A DNA stretch of 64,000 nt from Bacillota bacterium (lineage in GTDB: Bacteria; Bacillota; Clostridia; Christensenellales; JAEXRW01), in the NCBI GenBank assembly GCA_023454175.1, contig JAEXRW010000018.1, positions 95,916 through 159,915 on the forward strand, read 5' to 3'. Under the pieces are notes generated by a model. The model saw only the letters and a program-made list of their open reading frames with translations, was not told the origin of the DNA and made no database searches. Made by a program: the position numbers and the translations under genes. This document shows, one piece after another, positions 42,320 through 50,986 of this stretch. The number at the start of each line of letters is the position of its first letter. Within the stretch, counting starts at the first letter, position 1.

Positions 42320-43173
42320 GGTTTTGCCCTTCTCAGCGCTGTTTTCAGCCAGTCATGCAGCGCTTCCGTCGTAAAGATCTCCCGTGGAACGTCTAATCCT
42401 CTTGCCCGAAGTTGTGAGGCCAGCCGCGTGATCTGCGGCACGTCCAGCCCGATGGCCGTCAGTTCCTTTTCCTGCATGAATACTTCAGCCGGTGTCCCCT
42501 GCGCGGCGATACCGCCCCCGTTCATCACGTAGATGCGGTCCGCGATGCGTGAAAGCTCATCCATGTTGTGGGATACCATGAGGATCGTGCATCCGGTATT
42601 CTCGCGCAGGCGGGTGATCAGTTTCAGTATATGGTGCCTCCCGGCCGGGTCCAGCCCCGCGGTGGGTTCATCGAGTATTAATATTTTTGGCCGCATTGCG
42701 ATCACGCCCGCGATGGCCGCCCGCCGCTTCTGCCCGCCCGATAGTTCAAAGGGGGACTTGTCGGCATATTTGTTGAAATCCAGGTCCACGTGCTCCATCG
42801 CTTCCCGCACCCTGCCCTGGATCTCCTCCTGGGGCAGGCCGATGTTTTTCGGGCCAAAAGCGATGTCCTTCTGGATGGTTTCTTCAAATAGCTGGTACTC
42901 GGGGTACTGGAAGACCAGCCCTACCTCGGTGCGCAGCTTCTTCCGGTCGTACTTTTTCGTCAGGTCCATCCCCATCACGTTCAGTGTCCCGCCGGTAGGC
43001 TTCAAAAGGCCGTTGAAATGCTGGACCAGCGTGGATTTCCCGCTGCCGGTGTGCCCGATGATACCGATGAATTCCCCGTCTTCTATTGTCATGTCCACAT
43101 CCTGCAGCGCCTTGGCCTCAAACGGGCTGTTGGCCTGGTAGGTGTGTGTCAGTTTTTCAGCGACAATCGCCAT
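42316..43173 (-). CDS. ecfA2: ECF transporter ATP-binding protein, second subunit
   Basis: A 285-residue ABC ATPase that pairs with EcfA1 to power S-component transport. Walker A GHTGSGKST, Q-loop VFQYPEYQLFEETI, signature LSGGQKRRAAIAG, Walker B LILDEPTAGLD and H-loop MVSHNMDE are all present. The start is ATG 43173 with GGAGG upstream; the open frame continues far upstream but lies inside ecfA1 in another frame. It overlaps ecfA1 by 25 bases and ecfT by four. Confidence 0.97.
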   Translation of the reverse strand: MAIVAEKLTHTYQANSPFEAKALQDVDMTIEDGEFIGIIGHTGSGKSTLVQHFNGLLKPTGGTLNVMGMDLTKKYDRKKLRTEVGLVFQYPEYQLFEETIQKDIAFGPKNIGLPQEEIQGRVREAMEHVDLDFNKYADKSPFELSGGQKRRAAIAGVIAMRPKILILDEPTAGLDPAGRHHILKLITRLRENTGCTILMVSHNMDELSRIADRIYVMNGGGIAAQGTPAEVFMQEKELTAIGLDVPQITRLASQLRARGLDVPREIFTTEALHDWLKTALRRAKP

Positions 43174-43994
43174 ATTTCCTCCGCCAGTTCGTCCACGTGC
43201 ATGACCCCGGGTTGGATATTGAATCCGTCCTCCCGCAGCATGTCGGCCAGCTGCACCATGTCGGGCGCCTCCATCCCCGCCAGTTCCAGGGCGGTCCGGT
43301 CGGTGAATACCGCGCGCGGGGTGCCGTCCATCACGATCTTGCCCCGGTGCATCACGACCACGCGCTGCGCCTGCATCGCCTCTTCCAGGAAGTGCGTGAT
43401 CAGTACGATGGTCTTGCCCTCTTCCCGGTTCATCTTCAGGATGGTCTCCATCACTTCCCGCCTGCCCGATGGGTCCAGCATCGCCGTGGGTTCGTCCAGT
43501 ACGATCACTTCCGGGTGCATGGCGAGTACACCGGCGATGGCGATTCGCTGCTTCTGCCCACCGGATAATATATGAAGGGCCTTCTGCGTATACTGCCCCA
43601 TTTCCACGCTCTGCAATGCGGCGTCCACCCGCTGCCGTATCTCGGGCGGCGGCACGCCCAGGTTCTCCAGGCCAAATGCCACGTCCTCTTCCACGATGGA
43701 TGCCACGAGCTGGTTGTCGGGGTTCTGGAAGACCATCCCGGCTGTCCGGCGTATCTCCCATACCAGCGCCTCGTCCAGCGTGTCCATGCCTTTCACGTAC
43801 ACTCTGCCCTCCTCGGGCCACAGGAGCGCGTTGAAATGCTTCGCCAGCGTGGATTTCCCGCTGCCGTTGTGCCCGATGATGGCTACAAATTCCCCGTCCG
43901 CGATCTGAAGCGATACGCCGTCCAGTGCCTTCACCGGCTCGCCCTCATGGGAAGTGTAATTGTATACCACGTTTTCCGTCTTGATGATCGCCAT
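43149..43994 (-). CDS. ecfA1: ECF transporter ATP-binding protein, first subunit
   Basis: A 281-residue ABC ATPase. Walker A GHNGSGKST, Q-loop VFQNPDNQLVASIVEEDVAFG (the EcfA-specific form), signature LSGGQKQRIAIAG, Walker B VIVLDEPTAMLD, H-loop LITHFLEE. The C-terminal extension (about 225-281) is the dimerisation and EcfT-contact region. ATG 43994 follows AAGG. First of the ecfA1-ecfA2-ecfT set; 512 bases with a repeat and the ribosomal terminator lie between it and rplQ, so it probably has its own promoter. Confidence 0.97.
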   Translation of the reverse strand: MAIIKTENVVYNYTSHEGEPVKALDGVSLQIADGEFVAIIGHNGSGKSTLAKHFNALLWPEEGRVYVKGMDTLDEALVWEIRRTAGMVFQNPDNQLVASIVEEDVAFGLENLGVPPPEIRQRVDAALQSVEMGQYTQKALHILSGGQKQRIAIAGVLAMHPEVIVLDEPTAMLDPSGRREVMETILKMNREEGKTIVLITHFLEEAMQAQRVVVMHRGKIVMDGTPRAVFTDRTALELAGMEAPDMVQLADMLREDGFNIQPGVMHVDELAEEIWRLSLKN

Positions 43995-44269
43995 TTTGCC
44001 TTATTCCTGTCTCCAATTGCTGGGATATCACTTGACTATTTATTAAATCGCAACTTGCCCCATATGTCAATACAACCACAGATTTAACCTGTAAACAGGT
44101 TGATAGCCTTGGTCACCTCGCAATCGTATCCGTACGAATGGTTGAAGGAGAACCTCGCTACGCATGCCGTTAATCTTCCCTGAAAATGCATTTCGTTTGC
44201 CTGTTACAATCCAGCGTCTAATAGGTATTGGTCCATAGCTTCGATCAAATGGACATTTCGGCGTTAAAA

Positions 44270-44320
44270 GCCTCCCTTGCCTAAAGGGAGGTGGCAGCCG
44301 TCAGGCTGACGGAGGGATTC
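44270..44320. repeat. Dispersed palindromic intergenic repeat (copy 6)
   Basis: CCTCCCTT/AAGGGAGG hairpin, CAGCC-GTCA-GGCTG, ACGGAGGGATTC. It differs from the copy at 33085 by one base over about 50. In the 43995-44431 gap nothing else was seen apart from short AT-rich stretches. Confidence 0.8.
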
Positions 44321-44431
44321 GTAGTGAAGCGGAGATGAATCCTGCTCATTCAACCGCTTGCGCCCTTTAAGGTTGCATGGCCACTGAGGGAGAGAATCCC
44401 GAGGGCATGTGACTTTAATCCTAGTGAAAAT

Positions 44432-44485
44432 AAAAAGGGAGGCAAACCGCACTACATCATTTTGAATGCAGCGCCATGCCTCCCC
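44432..44485 (-). terminator. Terminator of the ribosomal superoperon
   Basis: On the minus strand GGGAGGCA (44477-44484) pairs with TGCCTCCC (44437-44444), enclosing a second 9-base stem GCGCTGCAT/ATGTAGTGC (two wobbles), followed by TTTTTATTTT. It lies 22 bases after rplQ. Confidence 0.9.
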
Positions 44486-44506
44486 TGTTCACACATGGGT
44501 TTGATA

Positions 44507-45016
44507 TCAGACCAGCTCCAGCAGCACCATCTCGGCGGCGTCTCCGCGGCGCGGGCCGATCTTGACGATGCGTGTGTATCCGCCGCCCTGTCCCTTTTCC
44601 TCGGCGCGCTTTTCGTATTTGGGCGCGATCTCGTTGAAAAGCTTTTCGATCACAGGATGGTTGATGTCCTTGGTCCGCTTCTTGTAGTCACCCTTGCTCT
44701 CGTCATCCTTCTTGGGCTCGGGGATGTCGTACAGGTAGCTCATCAGCTGGCGGCGTACATGCAGCTTGTTGGGCGCATCGTTTTTGAATTCCTTGGCCAC
44801 CAGGTTGCCCTTGCTGGATTTGACGGTTTTCTTCACCGTCACCGTGTCGCTGTGAACATCTATAGCCATCGTGATGAGCTTCTCGGCCATGGAACGCACT
44901 TCTTTCGCGCGGGATTCCGTGGTCTCGATCTTGCCGTTCCATATCAGCGATGTCACGAGTGAACGTAGCAGGGCGTCGCGTTGGTCCGACGGCCTGCTCA
45001 GTTTGCCGTATGCCAT
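44507..45016 (-). CDS. rplQ: 50S ribosomal protein L17, extended form
   Basis: L17, last gene of the alpha operon. It starts MAYGKLSRPSDQRDALLRSL and ends with the usual TRIVKIGPRRGDAAEMVLLEL. At 169 residues it is about 50 longer than common L17: a charged insertion rich in Lys, Asp and Glu (about 92-140, including PEPKKDDESKGDYKKRTKDI) separates the conserved halves. Inserts at this place are seen in some Firmicutes L17 proteins. Eighteen bases after rpoA. Confidence 0.97.
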   Translation of the reverse strand: MAYGKLSRPSDQRDALLRSLVTSLIWNGKIETTESRAKEVRSMAEKLITMAIDVHSDTVTVKKTVKSSKGNLVAKEFKNDAPNKLHVRRQLMSYLYDIPEPKKDDESKGDYKKRTKDINHPVIEKLFNEIAPKYEKRAEEKGQGGGYTRIVKIGPRRGDAAEMVLLELV

Positions 45017-45033
45017 GATTGCTTGTTCCTCCT

Positions 45034-45984
45034 TTAGTCTTCGCTCTTTTTCAGTGAAAGTCCCAGTTCGGCCAGCTTCTGCATCACTTCTTCAAGCGAT
45101 TTGCGCCCCAGGTTCCTCACCTTCATCATGTCTTCCTCGGTGCGCTGGACCAGTTCCTCCACCGTATTGATGCCCGCACGTTTCAGGCAGTTGTAAGAGC
45201 GCACGGAAAGTTCCAGGTCGTCTATGGTCTTGTCCAGGATCTCCTCCCGTTCCTCTTCGCGCTTTTCCTTCATGGTGTCCATCTTCTGGACGCTTTCGGT
45301 CAGCCCTACGAAGAGGGAGAGGTGGTCGCTGAGCACCTTTGCAGCCAGGCTCACGGCTTCCTTGGGATTGATCGTGCCGTTGGTCCAAAGCTCCAGCGTC
45401 AGTTTGTCGTAGTCTGTTGTCTGGCCTACGCGCGTGTTTTCCACGCCGAAATTCACCTTGCGGATGGGCGTGAACGTGGAGTCGATGGGGATCACGCCGA
45501 TGTCCATATTGGGGTGCAGGTTGGTCTCCGCCATCACATACCCGCGTCCTTTCTCTACGGTCACGGTCAGGTTCAGTTCCCCGTCCTCGTTCAGCGTTGC
45601 GATCTTCAGGTCGGGATTGATGATCTCCACTTCCGCGTCCTTGGAGAAATCCTCCGCGGTCACGGTGCAGGGGCCCTTCTTGTTGATCGTCAGCGTTTTT
45701 CCGCCTTCGGCATAGAGCAGTTTGACGGCCAGCTGCTTGAGATTGAGCAGGATGTCCGTTACGTCTTCCTTCACGCCGTTGATATGGGAAAACTCATGCA
45801 GTACGCCCGCGATCCTTACGGATGTGACGGCAGCGCCCGGCAGGGAGGAAAGCAGGATCCTGCGCAGTGAATTGCCCAGCGTCGTGCCAAATCCCCGCTC
45901 CAGCGGTTCCACGATGAATTTTCCGTATTTGTCATCTTCCTTTATATCCGTACAGGTGATGGTAGGCTTGTCAATTTCTATCAA
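45034..45984 (-). CDS. rpoA: RNA polymerase alpha subunit
   Basis: The 316-residue alpha subunit. The N-terminal assembly domain (1-230) contains VEPLERGFGTTLGNSLRRILLSS; the C-terminal domain (about 250-316) contains LELSVRSYNCLKRAGINTVEELV, the surface that contacts promoter UP elements and activators, and RNLGRKSLEEV. Standard position between rpsD and rplQ. Confidence 0.99.
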   Translation of the reverse strand: MIEIDKPTITCTDIKEDDKYGKFIVEPLERGFGTTLGNSLRRILLSSLPGAAVTSVRIAGVLHEFSHINGVKEDVTDILLNLKQLAVKLLYAEGGKTLTINKKGPCTVTAEDFSKDAEVEIINPDLKIATLNEDGELNLTVTVEKGRGYVMAETNLHPNMDIGVIPIDSTFTPIRKVNFGVENTRVGQTTDYDKLTLELWTNGTINPKEAVSLAAKVLSDHLSLFVGLTESVQKMDTMKEKREEEREEILDKTIDDLELSVRSYNCLKRAGINTVEELVQRTEEDMMKVRNLGRKSLEEVMQKLAELGLSLKKSED

Positions 45985-46033
45985 TGTTAACCCTCCTTCG
46001 ATGCCCTAAGCAACCTTCACGCATTCTTCCCGG

Positions 46034-46657
46034 TTACCTGGAGTAAAGCTCGATGATGAGGTGTTCTGCAAGCGTCAGGTCGATGTCTTCGCGTTTCGGC
46101 AGCGCCAGGACCGTGCCCGTCAGGTTCGGGGCATCCAGGTTCAGCCATTTCGGCAGGATGCTGATTCCCTCTTCGCGCAGGCTCTTGATCCGCTCGATAT
46201 CCCTGGATCCTTCGCGGATGGTGATGACGTCGCCGACTTTGATGAGGTAGGAAGGGATATCCACCTTTTTCCCGTTGACCAGGATGTGGCCGTGCCGTAC
46301 GAACTGGCGCGCCTGCGGCCTGGAATCTGCGATCCCCAGACGGTAGACCACGTTGTCCAGCCTGCGTTCCAGCAGCTGCAGCAGGTTTTCGCCCGCCACG
46401 CCGCGCATGCTCTCGGCCATTTCAAAATACCTGCGGAATTGCGCTTCCATCACGCCGTACGCCCTGCGGCATTTCTGCTTCTCACGCAGCTGGATGCCGT
46501 AGTTGCTCAGCTTTTTCCTGCTCTGGCCGTGCTGGCCGGGGGCTGCCGGGCGTTTCACTACCGCGCATTTCTGCGAATAGCAGCGGTCGCCCTTCAAAAA
46601 GAGCTTGTTGCCTTCCCTGCGGCACTGGCGGCAAACGGAGTCTGTATATCTTGCCAT
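46034..46657 (-). CDS. rpsD: 30S ribosomal protein S4 (zinc-binding form)
   Basis: 207-residue S4, a primary 16S-binding assembly protein. The N-terminus carries four Cys (CRQC near residue 9 and C-x5-C in GDRCYSQKC), the zinc-binding version. The S4 RNA-binding domain (about 97-160) has LERRLDNVVYRLGIADSRPQ and RQFVRHGHILVNGKKVDIPS. Part of the alpha operon and in other bacteria its translational regulator. Confidence 0.98.
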   Translation of the reverse strand: MARYTDSVCRQCRREGNKLFLKGDRCYSQKCAVVKRPAAPGQHGQSRKKLSNYGIQLREKQKCRRAYGVMEAQFRRYFEMAESMRGVAGENLLQLLERRLDNVVYRLGIADSRPQARQFVRHGHILVNGKKVDIPSYLIKVGDVITIREGSRDIERIKSLREEGISILPKWLNLDAPNLTGTVLALPKREDIDLTLAEHLIIELYSR

Positions 46658-46681
46658 AATTCTACTATCCTCCCCGATTGA

Positions 46682-47095
46682 TCAAACGCGCCTGCGTTTG
46701 GGCGGACGGCATCCGTTGTGCGGGATGGGCGTCACGTCTTTGATGAGGCTTACTTCGAGCCCTGCGGACTGGAGCGCGCGGATGGCGGCTTCCCTGCCTG
46801 CACCCGGTCCCCTTACGAAGACCTCCACGGTGCGCAGGCCGTGTTCCATGGCGGCCCTGGCTGCGTTTTCAGCTGCAGACTGCGCCGCAAACGGCGTGCT
46901 CTTGCGTGAGCCCCTGAAACCGAGTTTCCCGGACGTGCACCAGGACAGTGCATTGCCGTTGGCGTCGGTGATGGTCACGATCGTGTTGTTGAACGAAGAA
47001 CGGATATGCACAGCTCCGCGCTCCACATTTTTTCTTTCCCTGCGGCGCCTCGCCACTTTGTGGCCTCCTGAGGCGGCTTGCGATTTAGTAGCCAT
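46682..47095 (-). CDS. rpsK: 30S ribosomal protein S11
   Basis: 137-residue S11 of the platform. It has an extended basic N-terminus (ASGGHKVARRRRERKNVERG), then HIRSSFNNTIVTITDANGN, GFRGSRKSTPFAAQ, and the C-terminal DVTPIPHNGCRPPKRRRV. Twelve bases after rpsM. Confidence 0.98.
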   Translation of the reverse strand: MATKSQAASGGHKVARRRRERKNVERGAVHIRSSFNNTIVTITDANGNALSWCTSGKLGFRGSRKSTPFAAQSAAENAARAAMEHGLRTVEVFVRGPGAGREAAIRALQSAGLEVSLIKDVTPIPHNGCRPPKRRRV

Positions 47096-47107
47096 TCATA
47101 TCCCTCC

Positions 47108-47479
47108 TTACTTCTTTCCGCGTCCGCCCACGGTCCGTTTCGGACCTTTGCGGGTGCGTGCGTTCTGCTTGGTGCTCTGGCCGCGTACAGGCAGGCCGCG
47201 GCGGTGCCGTATGCCGCGGTAGCAGCCGATCTCCACCAGGCGTTTTATATTCAGGGCCGTATCACGCCTCAGGTCGCCTTCCACCTTGAGGTTTTTATCG
47301 ATATATTCCCTGAGTTTGCTGATCTCCGCTTCCGTGAGGTCCTTCACCCGTGTATCCGGGCTCACTCCGGTCGCTTCGAGGATCTCGTTTGCGCGCTCGC
47401 GCCCAATTCCGAAGATGTATGTTAGGCCTATTTCCACCCGTTTGTCCTTGGGAAGGTCTACACCTGATATACGTGCCAT
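47108..47479 (-). CDS. rpsM: 30S ribosomal protein S13
   Basis: 123-residue S13 of the 30S head. ARISGVDLPKDKRVEIGLTY and FGIGRERANEIL at the N-terminus; CYRGIRHRRGLPVRGQ and the basic tail RTRKGPKRTVGGRGKK at the C-terminus. Follows rpmJ by about 115 bases. Confidence 0.98.
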   Translation of the reverse strand: MARISGVDLPKDKRVEIGLTYIFGIGRERANEILEATGVSPDTRVKDLTEAEISKLREYIDKNLKVEGDLRRDTALNIKRLVEIGCYRGIRHRRGLPVRGQSTKQNARTRKGPKRTVGGRGKK

Positions 47480-47596
47480 CCTCGTTATTACACCTCCAAC
47501 AATACTTTTATATACTTTACAAATATATACCAGTTTATACGGTTATGGGTAGATACGCCCATCAGCCGCACCGCATAAACCCAATTCGCAGCTTCT

Positions 47597-47710
47597 TCAG
47601 CCCTGTTTCTGTTTGTGCTTGGGATTGGTGCATATCACCATTACATTGCCTTTTCTCTTGATTATCTTGCATTTCTCGCAGATCACCTTTACGCTCGGTC
47701 TTACTTTCAT
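47597..47710 (-). CDS. rpmJ: 50S ribosomal protein L36 (zinc-binding form)
   Basis: A 37-residue protein. It starts MKVRPSVKVICEKCKIIKR and ends NPKHKQKQG. The three Cys and one His (C11, C14, C27, H32) are the zinc site of the C-plus form. ATG 47710 follows TAAGGAGG. Standard place between infA and rpsM. Confidence 0.97.
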   Translation of the reverse strand: MKVRPSVKVICEKCKIIKRKGNVMVICTNPKHKQKQG

Positions 47711-47763
47711 GGCCCATCAACCTCCTTACATTATCCCTTGGATTTTGGCTCTTGGAACCCTTC

Positions 47764-47985
47764 TTACCCCCTGGCGCGCCAGATGATGCGCCCCCGCGTG
47801 AGATCATAGGGGGAAAGTTCTATGGTCACCTTGTCGCCCGGAAGAATCCGTATGAAGTTCATGCGAAGTTTTCCGGAGATGTGGGCCAGTATTTTGTGCC
47901 CGTTTTCCAGCTGTACCTGAAACATCGCATTCGGGAAGGACTCGATCACGACGCCTTCCACTTCCACTACATCCTGTTTCGACAA
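47764..47985 (-). CDS. infA: Translation initiation factor IF-1
   Basis: A 73-residue OB-fold factor that binds the 30S A site during initiation. Conserved core: VEGVVIESFPNAMFQVQLEN, GHKILAHISGKLRMNFIRIL and GDKVTIELSPYDLTRGRI. The start is TTG 47985, with AAAGGAGG ideally placed; the ATG further upstream lies in the preceding gene. Confidence 0.97.
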   Translation of the reverse strand: MSKQDVVEVEGVVIESFPNAMFQVQLENGHKILAHISGKLRMNFIRILPGDKVTIELSPYDLTRGRIIWRARG

Positions 47986-47998
47986 GCTATAACCTCCT

Positions 47999-48283
47999 TT
48001 ACTCCCTGCTGTTGTACCCCAGCCCATGCAGCGCGGAGTAAACCTCGCTGTCAAAGACCTTTTTTCCGTTGAGCAGTTTTTCCTTTATCGCTTCAAGCAC
48101 TTCGGGTTTCAGGTCCAGGTGCTTCAGCTTCTTTTTCTTGGGCGTCTTGAGCTTTCTAACCGAGCCGTCCGCGATCATCACATACTGTTCGTCCACGACG
48201 GAACAGATGACGAAATGCCTTCCGCGGTCTCTTCCGGCCTTGCTCTGGACCACCCTCCCGGGCTCCACCGTCAAGTCCTTCAT
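47999..48283 (-). CDS. KOW-domain RNA-binding protein (L14e-like)
   Basis: A 94-residue protein that occurs between map and infA in many Clostridia. The N-terminal half is a KOW motif fold: LTVEPGRVVQSKAGRDRGRHF and VVDEQYVMIADGSVRKL, similar to archaeal and eukaryotic L14e. The C-terminal half is a basic helical tail (KTPKKKKLKHLD). It probably binds RNA or the ribosome; its function is not established. ATG 48283 has AAGGAGG upstream; it begins 16 bases after map. Confidence 0.9.
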   Translation of the reverse strand: MKDLTVEPGRVVQSKAGRDRGRHFVICSVVDEQYVMIADGSVRKLKTPKKKKLKHLDLKPEVLEAIKEKLLNGKKVFDSEVYSALHGLGYNSRE

Positions 48284-48299
48284 GAGGCAGCTTCCTCCT

Positions 48300-49049
48300 T
48301 CACGGCAGGGTGAGTATCTCGGGCTCGCCTTTCGTAATGGCGATGGTGTGTTCAAAGTGGGAGGATTTGCTCCCGTCTGCCACCACCACGGTCCAGCCGT
48401 CCGGCATGAACCGTACTGCCTCTTTTCCTGCGCTCAGCATGGGTTCGATGGCGATGGTCATCCCTTCGCACAGCCGCACGCCGTGCCCTGCCCGGCCGAA
48501 ATTCGGCACGTCTGGCTCTTCATGCAGCGCCCGGCCGACCCCATGGCCCACCAGTTCGCGCACCACCGTGCAGCCCATTTCCCCGGCCTTTTTTTCTATT
48601 GCCGCGGAAATATCCCCTATCCGCATGCCCGCAGTCGCCATTTGCAGCCCGGCTCTGAAAGATTCCTCCGCCGCCTGGATCAGCTTTTGGTCCTTTGCGC
48701 TGATCCTGCCCACGGCATAGGTGCGTGCGGTATCCGCGTGCATCCCGTGGAGCAGTACGCCCACGTCGACCCCTATGATGTCGCCTTCGCTCAGGATCCT
48801 GTCCGGGGACGGGATGCCGTGTACCACTTCTTCGTTGATGGAGGCGCAGATTCCAGCAGGATACCCTCTGTAGCCTTTGAAGGAGGGGGTCCCGCCGCCG
48901 CTGCGGATGATCTCCGCTGCGGCGTGCTCAAGCTCCATCGTGCTGACGCCTGGCCTTATGATTTCGGCCAGGCTGTCTAATACTTTTGCAGCGAGCCGGC
49001 CGGCATTTTTCATCAGCCGGATCTCGTCGGCGTTTTTGATGTTGATCAT
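48300..49049 (-). CDS. map: Methionine aminopeptidase, type I
   Basis: Removes the initiator methionine from new proteins. The 249-residue enzyme has the five metal ligands of the pita-bread fold: Asp in IIGVDVGVLLHG, Asp in MHADTARTY, His in VGHGVGRALHEEP, Glu in TIAIEPML and Glu in HFEHTIAIT. No zinc-finger extension. Its ATG overlaps the adk stop by one base. Confidence 0.98.
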   Translation of the reverse strand: MINIKNADEIRLMKNAGRLAAKVLDSLAEIIRPGVSTMELEHAAAEIIRSGGGTPSFKGYRGYPAGICASINEEVVHGIPSPDRILSEGDIIGVDVGVLLHGMHADTARTYAVGRISAKDQKLIQAAEESFRAGLQMATAGMRIGDISAAIEKKAGEMGCTVVRELVGHGVGRALHEEPDVPNFGRAGHGVRLCEGMTIAIEPMLSAGKEAVRFMPDGWTVVVADGSKSSHFEHTIAITKGEPEILTLP

Positions 49050-49675
49050 TATGCTATCGGATCCAGCAGCGCCTGGATGTCGGCAAAACCCTGCTCGACG
49101 CCCGTCTCGCTGTCCACCGTATGGAGCAGTCCCTTCGCCTTGTAATATTCAATCAGCGGCGCGGTGTATGCATAGTACGATTCCAGCCGCTTCCGGACCG
49201 TTTCCTCGGTGTCGTCCGCCCGCTGGATCAGCTTCCCCCCGCATTTGGAACAGGTCGTGCTTCCGTTGAGCGTCCTTGTATTGTATATCGCGTTGCAGTC
49301 CGGGCACATCCGCCTCCCGGTGATGCGTTTGATCACGGTGTCGTCCGTCACGACCAGGTCGATCACGATATCCACTTTTACCTTTTCATCCAGCGCCTTG
49401 GCCTGCGCCACCGTACGGGGGAACCCGTCCAGCAGCAGCCCCTTGCCGGTGGATTGGCTGAATTTCTTCATGATCATGTCTATGATCAGATCGTCCGGCA
49501 CCAGCTTTCCGGCTTCCATGTATCCCTTTGCCTGCTGGCCCAGCAGCGAGCCTTCCGCCACTTCTGCGCGCAGCATGTCGCCCGTGGAGATGTGCTCCAG
49601 CCCGTACTTCTCGCGGACCAGGGCGCAGTGCGTTCCTTTGCCGGCGCCTGGCGCTCCGAGTATGATCACATTCAT
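49049..49675 (-). CDS. adk: Adenylate kinase (zinc-binding LID)
   Basis: Interconverts ATP + AMP and 2 ADP. The 208-residue protein has P-loop GAPGAGKGT at 7-15, the AMP-site DGFPRT near 84, and a LID domain with four Cys (CPDC near 128 and CSKC near 145), the structural zinc form of Gram-positive bacteria. Standard position after secY. Confidence 0.98.
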   Translation of the reverse strand: MNVIILGAPGAGKGTHCALVREKYGLEHISTGDMLRAEVAEGSLLGQQAKGYMEAGKLVPDDLIIDMIMKKFSQSTGKGLLLDGFPRTVAQAKALDEKVKVDIVIDLVVTDDTVIKRITGRRMCPDCNAIYNTRTLNGSTTCSKCGGKLIQRADDTEETVRKRLESYYAYTAPLIEYYKAKGLLHTVDSETGVEQGFADIQALLDPIA

Positions 49676-49693
49676 GCGCAGTTTTGTCCTTTC

Positions 49694-50986
49694 CTATTTG
49701 AGGAAGCCTTTGTAATGCCGCATCAGCATTTGGGCTTCCAGTTGTTTGTTGGTTTCAAGCGCCACGCTCACCATGATCAGCAGTCCTGTCGCACTGAAGG
49801 CCAGGTTGATTCCGGAAGACTGGCCACCGGTGACCCAGCCGAACGCCGCAGGGATCGTCGCGATCACAGCCAGGAACAGTGCCCCGAAGAATGTGATGCG
49901 CGTATTGATCCGTGTCAGGTAGTCCGAGGTCGGACGGCCCGGGCGTATGCCGGGGATGAATCCGCCGTGCTGCTGGAGGTTCTTCGATACATCCAGCGGA
50001 TTGAACTGGATGGCCGAATAGAAATATGTGAATGCCAGGATCAGCAGCGCATACAGGATGGCATGCGGCCACGCTCCCATGGACAGGTACGTCCGGAAAA
50101 ATACGTCCGCATCGCTGTTGGGCCAGTAGCTTGCGACCATTTGGGGGAATTGCAGCAGCACCATCGCGAAGATGATGGGCAGCACGCCCGCAGCGTTCAC
50201 GCGCATCGGGATGTGCGTGCTCTGTCCGCCGTACATCTTGCGCCCCACCACGCGTTTGGCGTATTGTACGGGGATCCTGCGTTGTCCCATGTCCACAAAT
50301 ACCACGCCCACGATCAGCAGGATGATAAATGCCAGTATGATCAACGGGGTCCAGAATCCGACCGTGCCGTTAATGGTGTTGGTCACCAGTTCGATGCCGC
50401 TCGGCACGAGCCTGGAGACGATACCCACGAAGATGATCAGCGATATGCCGTTGCCGATGCCTTTTTCGGTGATGCGTTCGCCGAGCCACATCGTGATCAT
50501 GCCGCCTGCAGTCAGGGATACGATGACGGTGACCCAGGTCAGCCAGCTCTGGTCGACCAGCGCGTTCACGCCTTCGGTGGATCGCGCGTTCAGCGTGAAG
50601 ATCATGCCCACGGCCTGCACGATGGAGAGGCCCACCGTCACATAGCGCGTGATGTTGGCCACCTTCCTGCGGCCTTCTTCTCCGCCTTCCTTCATCATCC
50701 GTTCCAGTGGTTTAATGGCCACCTGCAGCAGCTGCATCACGATGGATGCCGTGATGTAGGGCGAAATACCCAGCGCCAGGAAAGAGCCCTGCTTCATGCC
50801 GCTCCCCGAGAAAAGGTCGAGCAGCGCGAGGAATCCGGTGCCTACTTCTTTGGCCACGTACTCGATGTTCAGTCCGGGAATAGGAACAAACGTGCCTATC
50901 CTGAAAATGAGCAGGATAAGCAGAGTGTAAAGGATCTTTTTCCGCAGTTCAGGGATGCTCCACGCGTTTGCAAGCGTCTTAAACAT
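49694..50986 (-). CDS. secY: Protein translocase subunit SecY
   Basis: The pore-forming subunit of the Sec translocon; 430 residues with ten membrane segments. Conserved elements: the plug region following GTFVPIPGLNIEY, GISPYITASIVMQLLQ in helix 2, and the cytoplasmic loop YAKRVVGRKMYGGQSTHIPMR between helices 6 and 7, which contacts SecA and the ribosome. Its start codon overlaps the rplO stop. Confidence 0.98.
   Translation of the reverse strand: MFKTLANAWSIPELRKKILYTLLILLIFRIGTFVPIPGLNIEYVAKEVGTGFLALLDLFSGSGMKQGSFLALGISPYITASIVMQLLQVAIKPLERMMKEGGEEGRRKVANITRYVTVGLSIVQAVGMIFTLNARSTEGVNALVDQSWLTWVTVIVSLTAGGMITMWLGERITEKGIGNGISLIIFVGIVSRLVPSGIELVTNTINGTVGFWTPLIILAFIILLIVGVVFVDMGQRRIPVQYAKRVVGRKMYGGQSTHIPMRVNAAGVLPIIFAMVLLQFPQMVASYWPNSDADVFFRTYLSMGAWPHAILYALLILAFTYFYSAIQFNPLDVSKNLQQHGGFIPGIRPGRPTSDYLTRINTRITFFGALFLAVIATIPAAFGWVTGGQSSGINLAFSATGLLIMVSVALETNKQLEAQMLMRHYKGFLK

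Noticed and set aside
43174..43821. N-terminal extension of the ecfA2 frame
   Set aside because: It lies wholly inside ecfA1 in another frame and is Gly/Arg-rich; ATG 43173 has a proper ribosome site and gives a normal-length ATPase.
33085..44320. CRISPR array
   Set aside because: The repeats are palindromic, kilobases apart and lack regular spacers or cas genes.
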